The notes under the pieces are model-generated. The model had not been told where the DNA came from. It saw only the letters and a program-made list of their open reading frames with translations, and did no database searches. DNA of 64,000 nt from contig OX359196.1 in assembly GCA_947172415.1 (NCBI GenBank), forward strand, positions 6,821,901 through 6,885,900, written 5' to 3'. This document shows, in pieces, positions 53,288-64,000 of the stretch (its first letter is position 1; every line of letters starts with the position of its first letter). Made by a program: the position numbers and the translations under genes. Origin of the DNA: Chondrosia reniformis. Taxonomy: Eukaryota > Porifera > Demospongiae > Chondrillida > Chondrillidae.

Positions 53288-55805
53288 GCAGGGACAGGGA
53301 CAGGGGCAGGGACATGGGGAGGGACAGGGACAGGGACAGGGGCAGGGACAGGGGCAGGGACAGGGACAGGGACAGGGACAGGGGCAGGGACATGGGCAGG
53401 GACAGGGGCGGGGACACGGGGAGGGACAGGGACATGGATAGGGACAGGGACAGGGGCAGGGACAGGGGCAGGGACATGGGGAGGGGCAGGGGCAGGGACA
53501 GGGGCAGGGGCAGGGGCAGGGGCAGGGGCAGGGGCAGGGGCAGGGACAGGGGCAGGGGCAGGGGCAGGGACAGAGGCAGGGGCAGGGACATGGGGAGGGA
53601 CAGGGACAGGGACAGGGGCAGGGACAGGGGCAGGGGCAGGGGCAGGGGCAGGGGCAGGGACAGGGACAGGGGCAGGGACATGGGGAGGGACAGGGACAGG
53701 GACAGGGGCAGGGGCAGGGACAGGGACAGGGGTAGGGGCAGGGACAGGGACAGGGACAGGGACAGGGGCAGGGACATGGGGAGGGACAGGGACAGGGACA
53801 GGGGCAGGGACAGGGGCAGGGACAGGGGCAGGGGCAGGGACAGGGACAGGGGCAGGGACATGGGGAGGGACAGGGACAGGGACAGGGGCAGGGACAGGGA
53901 CAGGGGCAGGGACAGGGGCAGGGGCAGGGGCAGGGACAGGGGCAGGGACATGGGGAGGGACAGGGACAGGGGCAGGGACAGGGGCAGGGACAGGTACAGG
54001 GACAGGGGGAGGGACAGGGGCAGGGACAGGGGCAGGGACAGGGGCAGGGACAGGGGCAGGGACAGGGGCAGGGACAGGTACAGGGGGAGGGACAGGGGCA
54101 GGGACAGGGGCAGGGACAGGTACAGGGGGAGGGACAGGGACGGGGGCAGGGACGGGGGCAGGGGCGGGGGCAGGGGCGGGGGCAGGGGCAGGGGCAGGGA
54201 CAGGTACAGGGGGAGGGACAGGGGCAGGGACGGGGGCAGGGGCGGGGGCAGGGGCAGGGGCAGGGGCGGGGGCAGGGGCAGGGACAGGGGCAGGGGCAGG
54301 GGCAGGGACAGGGGCAGGGGCAGGGACATGGGGAGGGGCAGGGTTAACTAACCTCGGTTAGGATGGCCTCATGGTGGTTGTTCATAGTGATTGGCTCATT
54401 CTGCAACCAGCTTAACTCCTCCTCAGAATAAGCAGCAAATATTCTACTGTCTTTGTAACCTGTAGGTGAGGCAAGGTGAGAATTAAACACATGTCATTAG
54501 AGAACATGTGTAGAAATTTGAAGAAGATATGTGTACAGTATAATTACCATCATTAAGTGAAAATATTTGGTGGCCATTTTGACATTACCCTCGCTCACCT
54601 GATGTGAAGTTAAGAGGAAGACTAATATTTTCGGCATCCACACGAGAAAGTGATTTGGCTGTTCCACTAGTCAGGACCATTAGGAGCTCAAACCCCAGAC
54701 AAGTGCCCCACAGAGGAAAGTAGTCACCCTTATCATTGGCTGTCATGGCCAAGTCATAAATCTGTTTGCTGACCTTAAAGTATCCAGAATCTAATAAACT
54801 GGCTCCACCTCCTGGGAAAAGTACCCTACATTAGTAAGTGTATGTAGTTTATGAGAAAACTCAAAGGTCAAAGTCCTTGGGGGTGGGGTCAAAGTATAGG
54901 GGGTGGGGTCAAAGTATAGGGGGTGGGGTCAAAGTATAGGGGGTGGGGTTCAACCACTTACCCATTGAGTACAGAAAAGAGATATTGAATCTCTTCAGTG
55001 GATGAGGTGCTTCTGAGTGCAGTTAAGAAAATCTTATACACCTTTTAAACACGTATCTATGGTTAACTATTGATATAGTATACACTCCTTAGACTGCCAG
55101 TTAAGAGGAAAGTGGCAGTCAAAATTCATGAGGTCATATAATTAGTGCCCTGAGGCATACTCTAGCAGGATACAAGATGGGTACCACTCTGGCACCGGCT
55201 GATTCCAAGTACTTGACATAGGAGGCCGCAATGTAGTTTCTAGTTCCATCACTCTGTGAGATAATACCTTCAAACAGAGAAGAGAAGATCCTATTTATTT
55301 ATTTCTGTGTACAATATTAATTGAATTAAATACTGCTATTAGCAAGGAATAGAGAAGAGAAGATCCTATATGTATAAGATTAGAGCTTATACGTCCATGT
55401 GGACATAGGCTATAGTTACCACTGTAAGGCCCTTCAAAAACTATCCTTAGACAAATATTAATTAAACATTCCCTTTTGTATGCATGTTTACTTTTTAAAA
55501 CTAACTTTTTCATCATATACCCATTATTGCCCTAATTATTTCTGTGTACATATCTCTCCGGGCTCTCTGTAAAGTAGCCTCCCGGCCTAAATAAGATGAG
55601 TGAATTGAATTGAATACCGTTAGCAGGTAATACACTCTGCTACGAATTACGTCACTAATCTACGTCCTATTTCGACCCGCCATGCTACATACCATACAGT
55701 ACCATTACACTACACAACAGTGTTACCTATAACTGGTCGCAGGTTCTCCGCCTGACAGAGTGCAAAGGTAATCACTAGATAGATGGCAAAGAAATTCGAA
55801 GCCAT
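51282..55805 (-). CDS. GGH: Gamma-glutamyl hydrolase (folate poly-gamma-glutamate hydrolase)
   Basis: Exons: 55805-55727, 55267-55161, 55041-54962, 54825-54599, 54459-54353, 51700-51469, 51406-51282; 957 nt, 318 residues. Signal peptide [13 protein letters not shown], then [31 protein letters not shown]; nucleophile motif [12 protein letters not shown] region; catalytic QWHPEK; C-terminal [16 protein letters not shown] ending TGA. These match the family throughout, which removes gamma-linked glutamates from folates in lysosomes or outside cells. The start of exon 3 is the least certain point: acceptor 55041 keeps phase but adds residues not expected from homology (VYKIFLTAL). Intron 5 (51701-54352) is almost all G-rich satellite. 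The start codon lies only 136 bp after the PIK3C3 stop. Confidence 0.92.
51781..54343. repeat. 2.56-kb G-rich hexamer satellite in GGH intron 5
   Basis: Uninterrupted variants of gggaca, ggggca, gggaca-tgg and ggggag, with longer-period blocks (for example gggcggggacacggggaggg recurring at about 52270, 52615, 53090 and 53410). Purine-rich on the plus strand, so C-rich in the GGH pre-mRNA. Open in all three plus frames (Gly-Thr-Gly-Ala, Gly-Arg-Asp) and on the minus strand (Leu-Pro-Leu-Ser) purely because of composition; no gene here. Confidence 0.97.
54875..54955. repeat. 21-bp tandem repeat in GGH intron 3
   Basis: About four copies of gggggtggggtcaaagtatag next to the exon 3 donor. Confidence 0.9.
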
Positions 55806-55941
55806 TTAATATTCGATTGCGTAAGTCTTGCGCAAGAACATGCACGTGATGTTGCAATCACTATACAATTTAAAAGCATAGTGAGTAAAAATCCAGTGTT
55901 TAACAACAGGCTGAATAAAGCTGGCAAAGTTGTCAAGTTTT

Positions 55942-58900
55942 CTACTTTCTAAAATACTACATAAAAAAGAAAATCAGTATGTATTCATAATCTAACACAA
56001 TCCATAAATAGGTAGGTGTATCTGGTATCAATAAGTAAATTCATTATGTACCTGGGCAATTTTGTGAGCTCTTTCATTCCAAACTACAAATATTGCATTT
56101 ACACTGTCATCAATGGAACTCTGCAATGTTTTAATAGCTTCTTCTTCTGTCACTTCTAATCGAAACTTGTCTCTTATCTATATTTGAAGAATCACTATCT
56201 ACCACTCCACTAAACACACTCTGATCTGTCCCTATGGTGGGCATTAATTAGGACTACCACTATTGGATGATCTGTCACCATGACAGTAATATAGTTCTAA
56301 CAAGATAAGTACATAGTTCACAGAATATATCATATCATAACAATTATTATTAATATACATGTGTGAATACCTTTTGTACAGATTTCTCTTGCTCCATGGC
56401 AATCTCAGCAATACTGGAATGTATCATTAGTGCAAACAAGTTCAGGAGAAGGTGAGCAGATCTGTATACACATTGTACAGAAAGGGTATTCTACAATATG
56501 TATATGTTAAACCAGTGCGTTGGCCCTCAAGTGATATGATTGACCGGCTGTGTAACACCTCAGAAACCAGGGGTCAACTGTTTTGTCACATTGAAAAAAC
56601 ATTCTGGTCGACACTCATAACACCTGGGTGATACTCATAAGGCCCAGGATATAGTCTATCAATACAAGATATATTATCCATTTGGTTCCTTTGATCTTCA
56701 GCCCACCCAGGTTAAATAATTAGGGATGACATAGCTCCTACCTTCTTAGGGCTTGAAAGGTTATGTAGCAATATTTGCGGAATGATTGATATTCTGTACT
56801 AGAGAGTCCTCCCATAGCCTCAACCTGCAGGCACAGAAGAACGTGCTCAAACACACACTATACCCGATATAGTTTCTGGTTAGTTGCACTGCTACCACAC
56901 CACTGATGACTTGCTGCTACCACACCACTGATGACTCACTGCTACCACACCACTGATGACTCACTGCTACCACACCACTGATGACTCACTGCTACCACAC
57001 CACTGATGACTCACTGCTACCACACCACTGATGACTCACTGCTACCACACCACTGATGACTCACTGCTACCACACCACTGATGACTCACTGCTACCACGC
57101 CACTGATGACTCACTGCTACCACACCACTGATGACTCGCTGCTACCACACCACTGATGACTCACTACTACCACACCACTGATGACTCACTGCTACCACTG
57201 ATGACTCACCATCTCCTTGCTAAGTTTCATGGGGGGAGGGAAGGGCTTTGGGTCCCGGCCCATAATGTAGCTAAAGTCTATATGTAGTAGCTTGCCACTT
57301 GTGGTTAGCAAGAGATTGTCAAAGTGTCTGTCTCCAACACTCAACAGATAAGTAATGACACAGTAACCAGCTATAATACAAATAAACTAGCAAAGTAGCT
57401 ACGTAGATCAACCTATAATATGCACATTATAGGTAGAGCATGCACATATGACATTATACCAGTCTGACGCTCCTAAGCATACAAGAAGCATAAAGTTGGC
57501 AGTACTACTTGAGCTCTAAAATGAATGTTGGATCTCCCATCTTTAGCCACCATGCTGAGATTAGCTATTGGTGATACTATTAATATGATTGCATATGTAC
57601 CTATTCACAGATCTCAATGTATGAGTATGAAGATATCTAATATAATATGGATATGCATGTTAATACATGTTTGAGTATGCAGATATTAGAATGTATGTAC
57701 ATACTCAAACATGTATTAACGACTTGTGAATGCACTGCACATCACTTGCCACAACTTCTGACATAGTTGTCCAAAACATGAGGAGCTACATCACCATTCT
57801 GTAGGGAACCTCCAGGTGCGGACTTGAAGAAGGTCTGGATTGACTTGTGTCGAGAGAGTATGTCAGAAACTGTACTTGTGCCCTCAACAAATTCTATCAT
57901 ACCTATCAATCAGATTGCAGGATAACAAGCAAAGAGTACAACTACCAATCAGATTGCAGGATAATGAGCAAAGAGTACAACTACCAATCAGATTGCAGGA
58001 TAATGAGCAAAGAGTACAACTACCAATCAGAATGCAGGATAACGAGAAAAGAGTACAACTACCAATCAGATTGCAGGATAACGAGCAAAGAGTACAACTA
58101 CCAATCAGATTGCAGCAAAGAGTACAACTACCAATCAGATTACAGCAAAGAGTACAACTACCAATCAGATTGCAGGATAACGAGCAAAGAGTACAACTAC
58201 CAATCAGATTGCAGCAAAGAGTACAACTACCAATCAGATTGCAGATTAACAAGTGATGAATACTAACCATATAATTTGGAACATGCTAAGACCTTATAAG
58301 GAGATAGTTTGAGGTCCAGCTCTTCCTTCTTCAGTATCCTGTCCATCAGAGCAAGCAGCTGAAGAACAAACTGATCCTTACGCAGATCATCCAAACGTTT
58401 AAACATCATCTGTAGGTAATAAGGAGTGTAACTGTATCAAAGGTCAAAGGTGTGACTGGCCAACAGTACCAAAGAGCTGTGGATTGCATGAGCATACCTT
58501 GTATCTTTTTCCAGTGGATGTTCTGAATGCAAGGCCCATTGGATACAACACACTCTTGAATATTACTGTCCAGTCTACAAACACAACAATAAAGCTCTCA
58601 CTAGGTTTAGTTCCCTATAGGCCCTTTAACTATGTAGATGTAGTATGTAGGAATGTCGTTTTAGATACTCATGCTACTCTCTGTACTAAATAGTCATGCA
58701 CAGCAGTGAAATACAATACAATATATAAGACTGGCCTGTATCTACGCCTGTGATGATGATGGATGGATCAAGAGGTAGCCGAACTTGAGCACTGAAATGC
58801 TGCCACTCATCGGCTGATAGCAGCTTCTTCAGATAATCAACCTATCAAATACACCAGCCATTTTACATACATTTATTAATGAATAATAGGGGGTAACTAC

Positions 58901-61900
58901 AAGAGGCAAATGTTCCAACTGAGTATCACATTTCTTGATAAGGAAAAAAGCTGAGGAAATAAGGTACTTATTACACCAACCAAGAATGATGCTAGCCTAC
59001 ACTTTCTGATTGGAATATTTCATACATGATACTCATGACATTGCTTCATTTTTAATGGGAATGGCATGTAAAAAATGTAAAGCTGAAGTTAAAAATAGAA
59101 AGGGCTCCATGTGAATTAAAAGCTACGTACATAAGTAATCACTGGCAAAAACAGCCTAGCAACCAGCTCACCAAACAACAAGTGCTTAGCAACCAGCTCA
59201 CCTTCACACAAGCGCTCACCTTCACACAAGCGCTCACCTTCTTCTCTCTGTCTCCCGAGCAAGCTGCCACCTTATTGGCCAAGTCCACTAATCTTAGCAC
59301 AAAAGCGTACTGCCGTTCCAGCATCTTGTACCTCGCTCTCCACTTTGGTTTGGCACTCTACATTAACACATAACGGTCATAACCATATAACAACATTTAC
59401 AACCCTAGACAGAGCTAGTATTACATATGTACATAGGATACTAGTCTCAAATCCAGCCCCTATCCTCCTCGCGCATCACTATTGCAAAATAGTGACGTGT
59501 GTGGAGGATAAGGGCCAGATTCGATACTAATAGGATACAGGTACATGTATAGGTATATATACGAAATGGGCTGGTCTCTGATTATCTAGCCGTTCTGATG
59601 AATCAGAATCACCAAAAATTAATTACTGAATTAGTTGTTAATATATAAAGAGGGAAACATGAGAATGGAGCATAGCTGTGACAATTGTAGCTAGTGACAG
59701 AGAATGGAGCATAGCTGTGACACTGGCAGTCATAACCAGTTATCCTGTACTCCTCATTATATTCCACATTTCAGCATATGTATTTGTCATAAGTATGAAA
59801 GTTCAAATCACATTAAGAATAATCTCACCACAAGTAAATTGGTGAGTAGTTTTCTTCTTATTGCCATGTAACGCTGGGTCACTGATGGTTCACCATCTTT
59901 GTCTTCACATTCAGTGGTCAAATACCTTTTATAAGAGCATACAAAAGTACACTTAGATAAGTAAGAAAATGAAATGTCTACTTATATATTATATAATAGT
60001 AGTCTACTGACATACATTACCAAACACACACCAAAACACTGCTTACCAGTAAAAGAAGTTTGTCAAATGTGTGCTACAACAAGCTCTGTCCACAAGGAAC
60101 CCAGCTAAACTAGTATACTACAAAACAACCAAGACAAACAGAACAACAATAAATGGTTTTTACTCCACACATATGGACATAAATATAGAGCTGATGTTTG
60201 TTATTCAGGCATAAATATGTATGTACATTTCTTCCTTATAAGGTTTAACAGTCAACAGCTTATAAAGTCATGTGACCCAGCTTCAGCTTATAAGGTCATG
60301 TGACCCAGGTTATAAAGTCATGTGACACAGCTTCAGCTTATAAAGTCATGTGACCCAGCTTCAGCCTATAGAGTCTTGTGACCCAGGTTATAAATTCATG
60401 TGACCCAGCTTCAGCTTATAAAGTCATGTGACCCAGGTTATAAAGTCATGTGACCACACCTTCTTTTCTTCTGCAGCACTGCCATAGCTACTTGATATGT
60501 CTGATGCTCCTTCAATGCGCAACAAGTCTGCTTCACTCGGGGGTTGATTGTCTTCTTCGGTGTCACTCTCCAACACTTCATCATATCCTGGATCCTCGCT
60601 CTGTGAGAAACTGACTTTCCCAGTAGCACTGTCTATCATGGCTTCCGCTAAGTCCTTTTCAATCTGAGATGTTGGTGCTAGCACAAACAAACAGATTGTT
60701 ACACTCATAAACAATAAACCATTAAATGCAATAATATTGTGGTGTAAATATGAAATTTCAAAGATATTGTAAATTCAGCTATGCATACTGTAATACATGT
60801 TCTACAAGGTTTACCCTCATATTTAGCATCATCAATGAAGAGTGCTGACTGTCCCTCTTCCTCTTCGTCACGCATCAGCTCAATTATAGACAAAGGAGAG
60901 TCATAGCGAATAGCTTGTACCAGCTGCAACAGATAAAACTGCAACTCCTATCATAATTATACAAAATGGCCAAAAGAAAGGGGAGCATAGCTAATTAGGT
61001 ATGTATAATTTACTAGTTAGCAACTTTGGCTTAACATTTTCAATGTGCTTATAACAACAGTCACTCAAAACATAAGCCATGTGCTTATAGCAATAGTCAC
61101 ACATAAAGCATAGGCCAATGTGCCTATAACAGTAAGGCAGATGTGACCTGCAAGCTATGAAGGGAGGGATACTACATGGAGCATGTAAGTGTACCTCATT
61201 GTCTGCTTTTTGTAGTTGAGAGAGTGCATAAGTCCGAATGGCTTGGTGGGTCCTATTTGGAGCATAGTCCACATTTAGCAGTTCCAGAGCTTCCGAAGGC
61301 TCCAGAGGATGCCATTGGTGGAGTAACTCAAGGGCATCCTCCATCTCAGTCTTTGATTCTGCAGTGCCAGACCAGCTGACACTCTTGATGAACTTGGGTA
61401 GAGACTACATTGTAAGGACAATAGTGAGTACAGCCATCTTAAGCAGGGCTCTGTCACAGAACACTCACTGGTCCATCCTGAGATAGATAGTACCTGTACA
61501 TCCAAACAGCCTGCTTCTCCTTACCAGAAAGTGGATGCAGGGGAGGATGGTTAAGAATTTTCTATAAGATCATGCAGTGAAGAGAAGGGTGAGGTAGCAG
61601 GGCAGGATTAGGGAGAGGGTAAAGGGACATGTGGGAAGGAGGAGAAAGTAGATTTGAGAAGTAGAATCTTTATAAAATCTAAATGGGCTGGTGAGTCGTA
61701 AATCACCTGAAGAGCTGTTTTATGCTTTGGAGGAGGCTCTATATTCTTTCTTGCTCCTTTTCTGTTTGGGTTAAAGGTCAAACGATGATATTTATTTTCC
61801 ACCAAATTTTCCTTCAGCAAATGAGACCGAAATATTATTTGAAATACAACACTTGTATATAGAAATTAGACTCACATTGTGTGATTCTGGGTCCACAATC

Positions 61901-63993
61901 ATTTTAATGTCCTTATGCTCCATCATAGGAATCACAATTGGTTCAATGTCCTATATTCAACACAAATCATGATTCACTGGTCTGCTGATACGTGGAAGTC
62001 TGTAGAAACTAACTGTTTGATAGTATACCACTCTGTATTCAGTATTGTCCTTCTTGAAGGTGGGAAAATTTATAAGCAAATACATGCAGTCTGAATCCCT
62101 TTTCTCTCTCTGTAAATGTTTTGACATTTTTGAAGTAGATGAAAATTTAAGGGAAGAAGAGGAATAATGTTGGCTTAACTTACTAGCATTGATGTGGTAG
62201 ATCAGGCTTGAGTGATTGTGATTGAGTAGTCTAAAGCTTACCTCATTGACAAGTTCAATATCTCTAAACACCATTTTATCCATCCATTCACACTCCTGCA
62301 CTGCTCCATTTCTATACCTCTTCACCAACTGTTCATATAGCAAGACACATTCACTACATTCATCCATGCAGACAAAAGTTACGCCCTACCTTCTTTAGCC
62401 TTGCCATTTCACCTTCCTTCAGCTTCCCAGAAGTGGTGGTTTCTTCCTGACCATCTGCAACCTGATTTTCCCACACTTTTAGATCATGAGATCCCTTGCG
62501 TAGACATCTACAGAAATGAGAATATAAAGGACTGAGAAAAGAAAAAAAGAAAAAGTCCACCGAGCCGATTCGAGGAAAAGCAGGATTCGAAGAAAAAAAG
62601 GAAAAAAAGTCCACCGAGCCGGATTCGAAGAAAAAAAGGAAAAAAAGTCCACCGAGCCGGATTCGAAGAAAAAAGGAAAAAGTCCACCGAGCCGGATTCG
62701 AACCAGCGACCTATGGATTTCTAACACCTCTACAGTCCACCGCTCTACCATCTGAGCTATCGGTGGCTCTGATTACTAATACCTAAAATGGCCCTATTTA
62801 TAGTAGCGACTTACCCCCGCTTTCCGAACAAACTTATTGTGGTTCCTCCTACGACTATTCGTTTACCAGGTCCGTAAATATCGTATATAGTTATGGCCAA
62901 CTGCGCCGTCCTAGGAATGTCCTTGAACATGATAGGTACTGTCACCCATTCGTTCCAGCTGCAGGTATTAGAAGAAGAAGAATTATTAAAAACAGTTTGC
63001 AGATAAGTAATTCTAAATCAAGTCTAAACATACCTCCAACGATTTGTAAATGGTTTGTGTGCTGTTTGTGAAGGCAAGCTTATGGCCTTTCCATCATCAA
63101 ACACTTGCAACTCTACATACAAATCTGATTTATCCCTACATATTGCAGCAACAATAGATCATGATAATATCCACAAATGGTACAACTTTTTCATAATACA
63201 GTTTCAAGGTATATCCATACATCTATTACTTCTACACAGTGGTTTAAAGTAGATACAAAATGCCTTAAAAGTGTATATTGTGTAAGTTCTTTATTTCTAT
63301 ATCAAACTACTAACTGAAAAGATTGATACTGTCCAGAGAACTGTAGCATTGGGTCGCTTAAGAGAGCCTTCACGTCTCTCTCTCCTCTGTATCCCTCCAA
63401 GGTACCACTGCAGGGAGAGATGCATCCATTCTAAACCAAACAACAGACCGAGGACCATCAGTACACCATTCGAGTCGTATGTATCCTTTAATGGCGGAAA
63501 AACGATCCTCTATCTTTCATTTATATACTACGCATACAGTCTTTGAACTATAGACAAGAACTACACATAAGGATCGTATCAAAAATAATTGGATAAAGAT
63601 TGGAGCGGATGAACTACCACAATGGCTTTGGACGCAAGGAACCTATCGTGTATGTGCCAAGGATTCACAGAAGATCAAGATAAAGAAAAAGACAAAGACT
63701 CCCAGGATCACTGATGAAGGGTGGGATTCCCAGAAACGGCTGTCTGACCCAGTGGAGAAGAAGATGAAAGAAGGGAAAAGAAGGAAGAAAAGACTCCTGT
63801 ATCTTCATCTAAAGCTCTCTTTAGGTTTAGTTCCCCTATAGGCTCTTTTTACAGAATAGGCATATAGCATGTAGGAAAATGGTATCTTAGATTTTTCATG
63901 TGCTCACATTTTTATCTGGAGAGGTACGTTCAAGACACACGAACGAATGTAATAGAAGAAGTGCTCCTGCGATGCATCTGAAATGGTCGCCAT
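55942..63993 (-). CDS. PIK3C3: Phosphatidylinositol 3-kinase catalytic subunit type 3 (VPS34)
   Basis: Exons: 63993-63908, 63407-63315, 63135-63034, 62958-62815, 62507-62390, 62328-62242, 62109-62014, 61950-61876, 61811-61707, 61561-61469, 61404-61195, 60947-60815, 60677-60460, 60117-60047, 59925-59829, 59357-59238, 58841-58736, 58574-58498, 58409-58268, 57893-57750, 57370-57210, 56824-56742, 56461-56371, 56177-56052, 55956-55942; 2793 nt, 930 residues, all in phase. N-terminal C2 ([30 protein letters not shown]), helical PIK domain ([19 protein letters not shown]), an acidic insert in exon 13, kinase ([31 protein letters not shown], ending AQYFRK). It makes PtdIns3P on endosomes and autophagosomes with VPS15/Beclin partners (family knowledge). 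Odd points: DFG is DFS, GDDLRQD is LDDLRKD, and two introns have GC donors (57749, 58735). Minisatellites crowd four introns. Confidence 0.96.
56889..57209. repeat. 25-bp minisatellite carrying donor-like motifs, PIK3C3 intron 21
   Basis: About 12-13 copies of ctgctaccacaccactgatgactca directly after exon 21. On the transcribed strand nearly every unit contains gtgagtcatcag, the same sequence as the true exon 21 donor (57209-57198). Confidence 0.93.
57900..58250. repeat. 39/24-bp minisatellite, PIK3C3 intron 19
   Basis: About ten units of ccaatcagattgcaggataa plus cgagcaaagagtacaacta, some lacking the 15-bp middle. Unit lengths are multiples of three, so all frames look open, but it lies between exons 19 and 20. 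Confidence 0.92.
58605..58680. repeat. Partial copy of the dispersed repeat, PIK3C3 intron 17
   Basis: ctaggtttagttccctatag and tatgtaggaatg match the 3' part of the family at 63830-63880, with divergence. Confidence 0.5.
59196..59240 (-). repeat. 18-bp tandem repeat triplicating the exon 16 splice donor
   Basis: Exon 16 ends AAG/gtgagcgcttgtgtgaag, and aag/gtgagc recurs twice more at 18-bp steps. Each donor is in frame and would add the six residues VSACVK per step. Confidence 0.8.
60245..60458. repeat. Degenerate 24-30 bp tandem repeat, PIK3C3 intron 13
   Basis: Repeats of ttataaagtcatgtgaccca with ggtta or gcttcagc spacers, directly abutting the exon 13 donor. Confidence 0.88.
62530..62682 (-). 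repeat. Tandem partial copies of the tRNA-Tyr 3' part
   Basis: Three further copies of gtccaccgagccggattcga, each followed by an a/g-rich tract (poly-T on the minus strand), lie just downstream of the tRNA. They contain the 3' acceptor strand and T-arm with box B, but no 5' half. Confidence 0.85.
62683..62766 (-). tRNA. tRNA-Tyr (anticodon GTA), with an 11-nt intron
   Basis: Minus strand: acceptor CCACCGA/TCGGTGG with A discriminator, D-arm GCTC-AGATGGTA-GAGC, anticodon arm GTGGA-CTGTAGA-TCCAT interrupted after G37 by 11 nt, T-arm GCTGG-TTCGAAT-CCGGC. 73 nt without the intron. Anticodon at 62733-62731. A T-rich tract follows as a polymerase III terminator. It lies in PIK3C3 intron 4, on the same strand. 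tRNA-Tyr genes commonly have an intron at this site. Confidence 0.93.
63656..63900. repeat. Dispersed repeat family, copy in PIK3C3 intron 1
   Basis: About 245 bp, ggattcacagaagatcaaga to tagatttttcatg. The best-preserved copy with 44556-44790. Ends abruptly 8 bp from the exon 1 donor region. Confidence 0.85.
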
Positions 63994-64000
63994 ATTTATA

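Noticed and set aside
51759..54361. Very long open frames on both strands (about 850 codons each)
   Set aside because: They are translations of a G-rich hexamer satellite, open in several frames at once, with no domain or splice support. The region lies in GGH intron 5.
56889..57209. CRISPR-like array
   Set aside because: Direct head-to-tail minisatellite with no unique spacers, in an animal intron.
57840..58266. Open frames of about 138 codons in two plus frames and one minus frame
   Set aside because: 39/24-bp minisatellite in a PIK3C3 intron; flanking exons match the protein without it.

Overview
The window looks like animal nuclear DNA, most likely from a demosponge such as Amphimedon. 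It is AT-rich, has short phase-consistent GT-AG introns, and carries adhesion-GPCR genes built from fibronectin III, Ig and EGF exons, plus an animal-type VPS34 and gamma-glutamyl hydrolase. The species call is inference. All protein genes and the one tRNA lie on the minus strand, so they read from high to low coordinates. I built the exon models by hand from splice signals and reading phase; they have not been tested against transcripts.

Layout, low to high coordinate. (1) 1-5697: gene A, the 5' part of an adhesion-GPCR-like gene (signal peptide, Ser/Thr repeat exon, five FN3 exons), running off the left edge. (2) 8620-22717: gene B, a complete 27-exon adhesion GPCR (7098 coding nt, 2365 residues): signal peptide, Thr/Ser repeats, 7 FN3, 5 Ig-like, 1 EGF, HormR, GAIN, GPS, 7TM, tail. 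(3) 26295-40407: gene C, a near-identical copy of B with the same exon lengths and one in-frame stop in the sixth FN3 exon. (4) 42121-50931: gene D, with the same signal/Ser-Thr-repeat start and the same HormR-GAIN-GPS core, but four calcium-binding EGF domains and a single membrane helix instead of 7TM (1102 residues). (5) 51282-55805: gamma-glutamyl hydrolase (GGH), with a 2.6 kb G-rich hexamer satellite in an intron. (6) 55942-63993: PIK3C3/VPS34, 25 exons, 930 residues, with an intronic tRNA-Tyr.

The spacers are informative. Those 3' of B, C and D each hold relics of the neighbouring genes: a piece of GGH exon 5 joined to the same G-rich hexamer satellite, pieces resembling late PIK3C3 exons, and LINE reverse-transcriptase debris. 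Just 3' of D, where B and C have their 7TM exon, about 100 bp of a decayed 7TM exon remains. The simplest reading is repeated duplication of a composite unit, followed by decay of the extra GGH/PIK3C3 parts and loss of the 7TM region from D. Other notable items are a truncated Penelope-like element with hammerhead-ribozyme-like cores in gene A, a micro-inversion between copies A and B/C, minisatellites that multiply splice-donor sequences in PIK3C3, and tandem copies of the tRNA 3' part.
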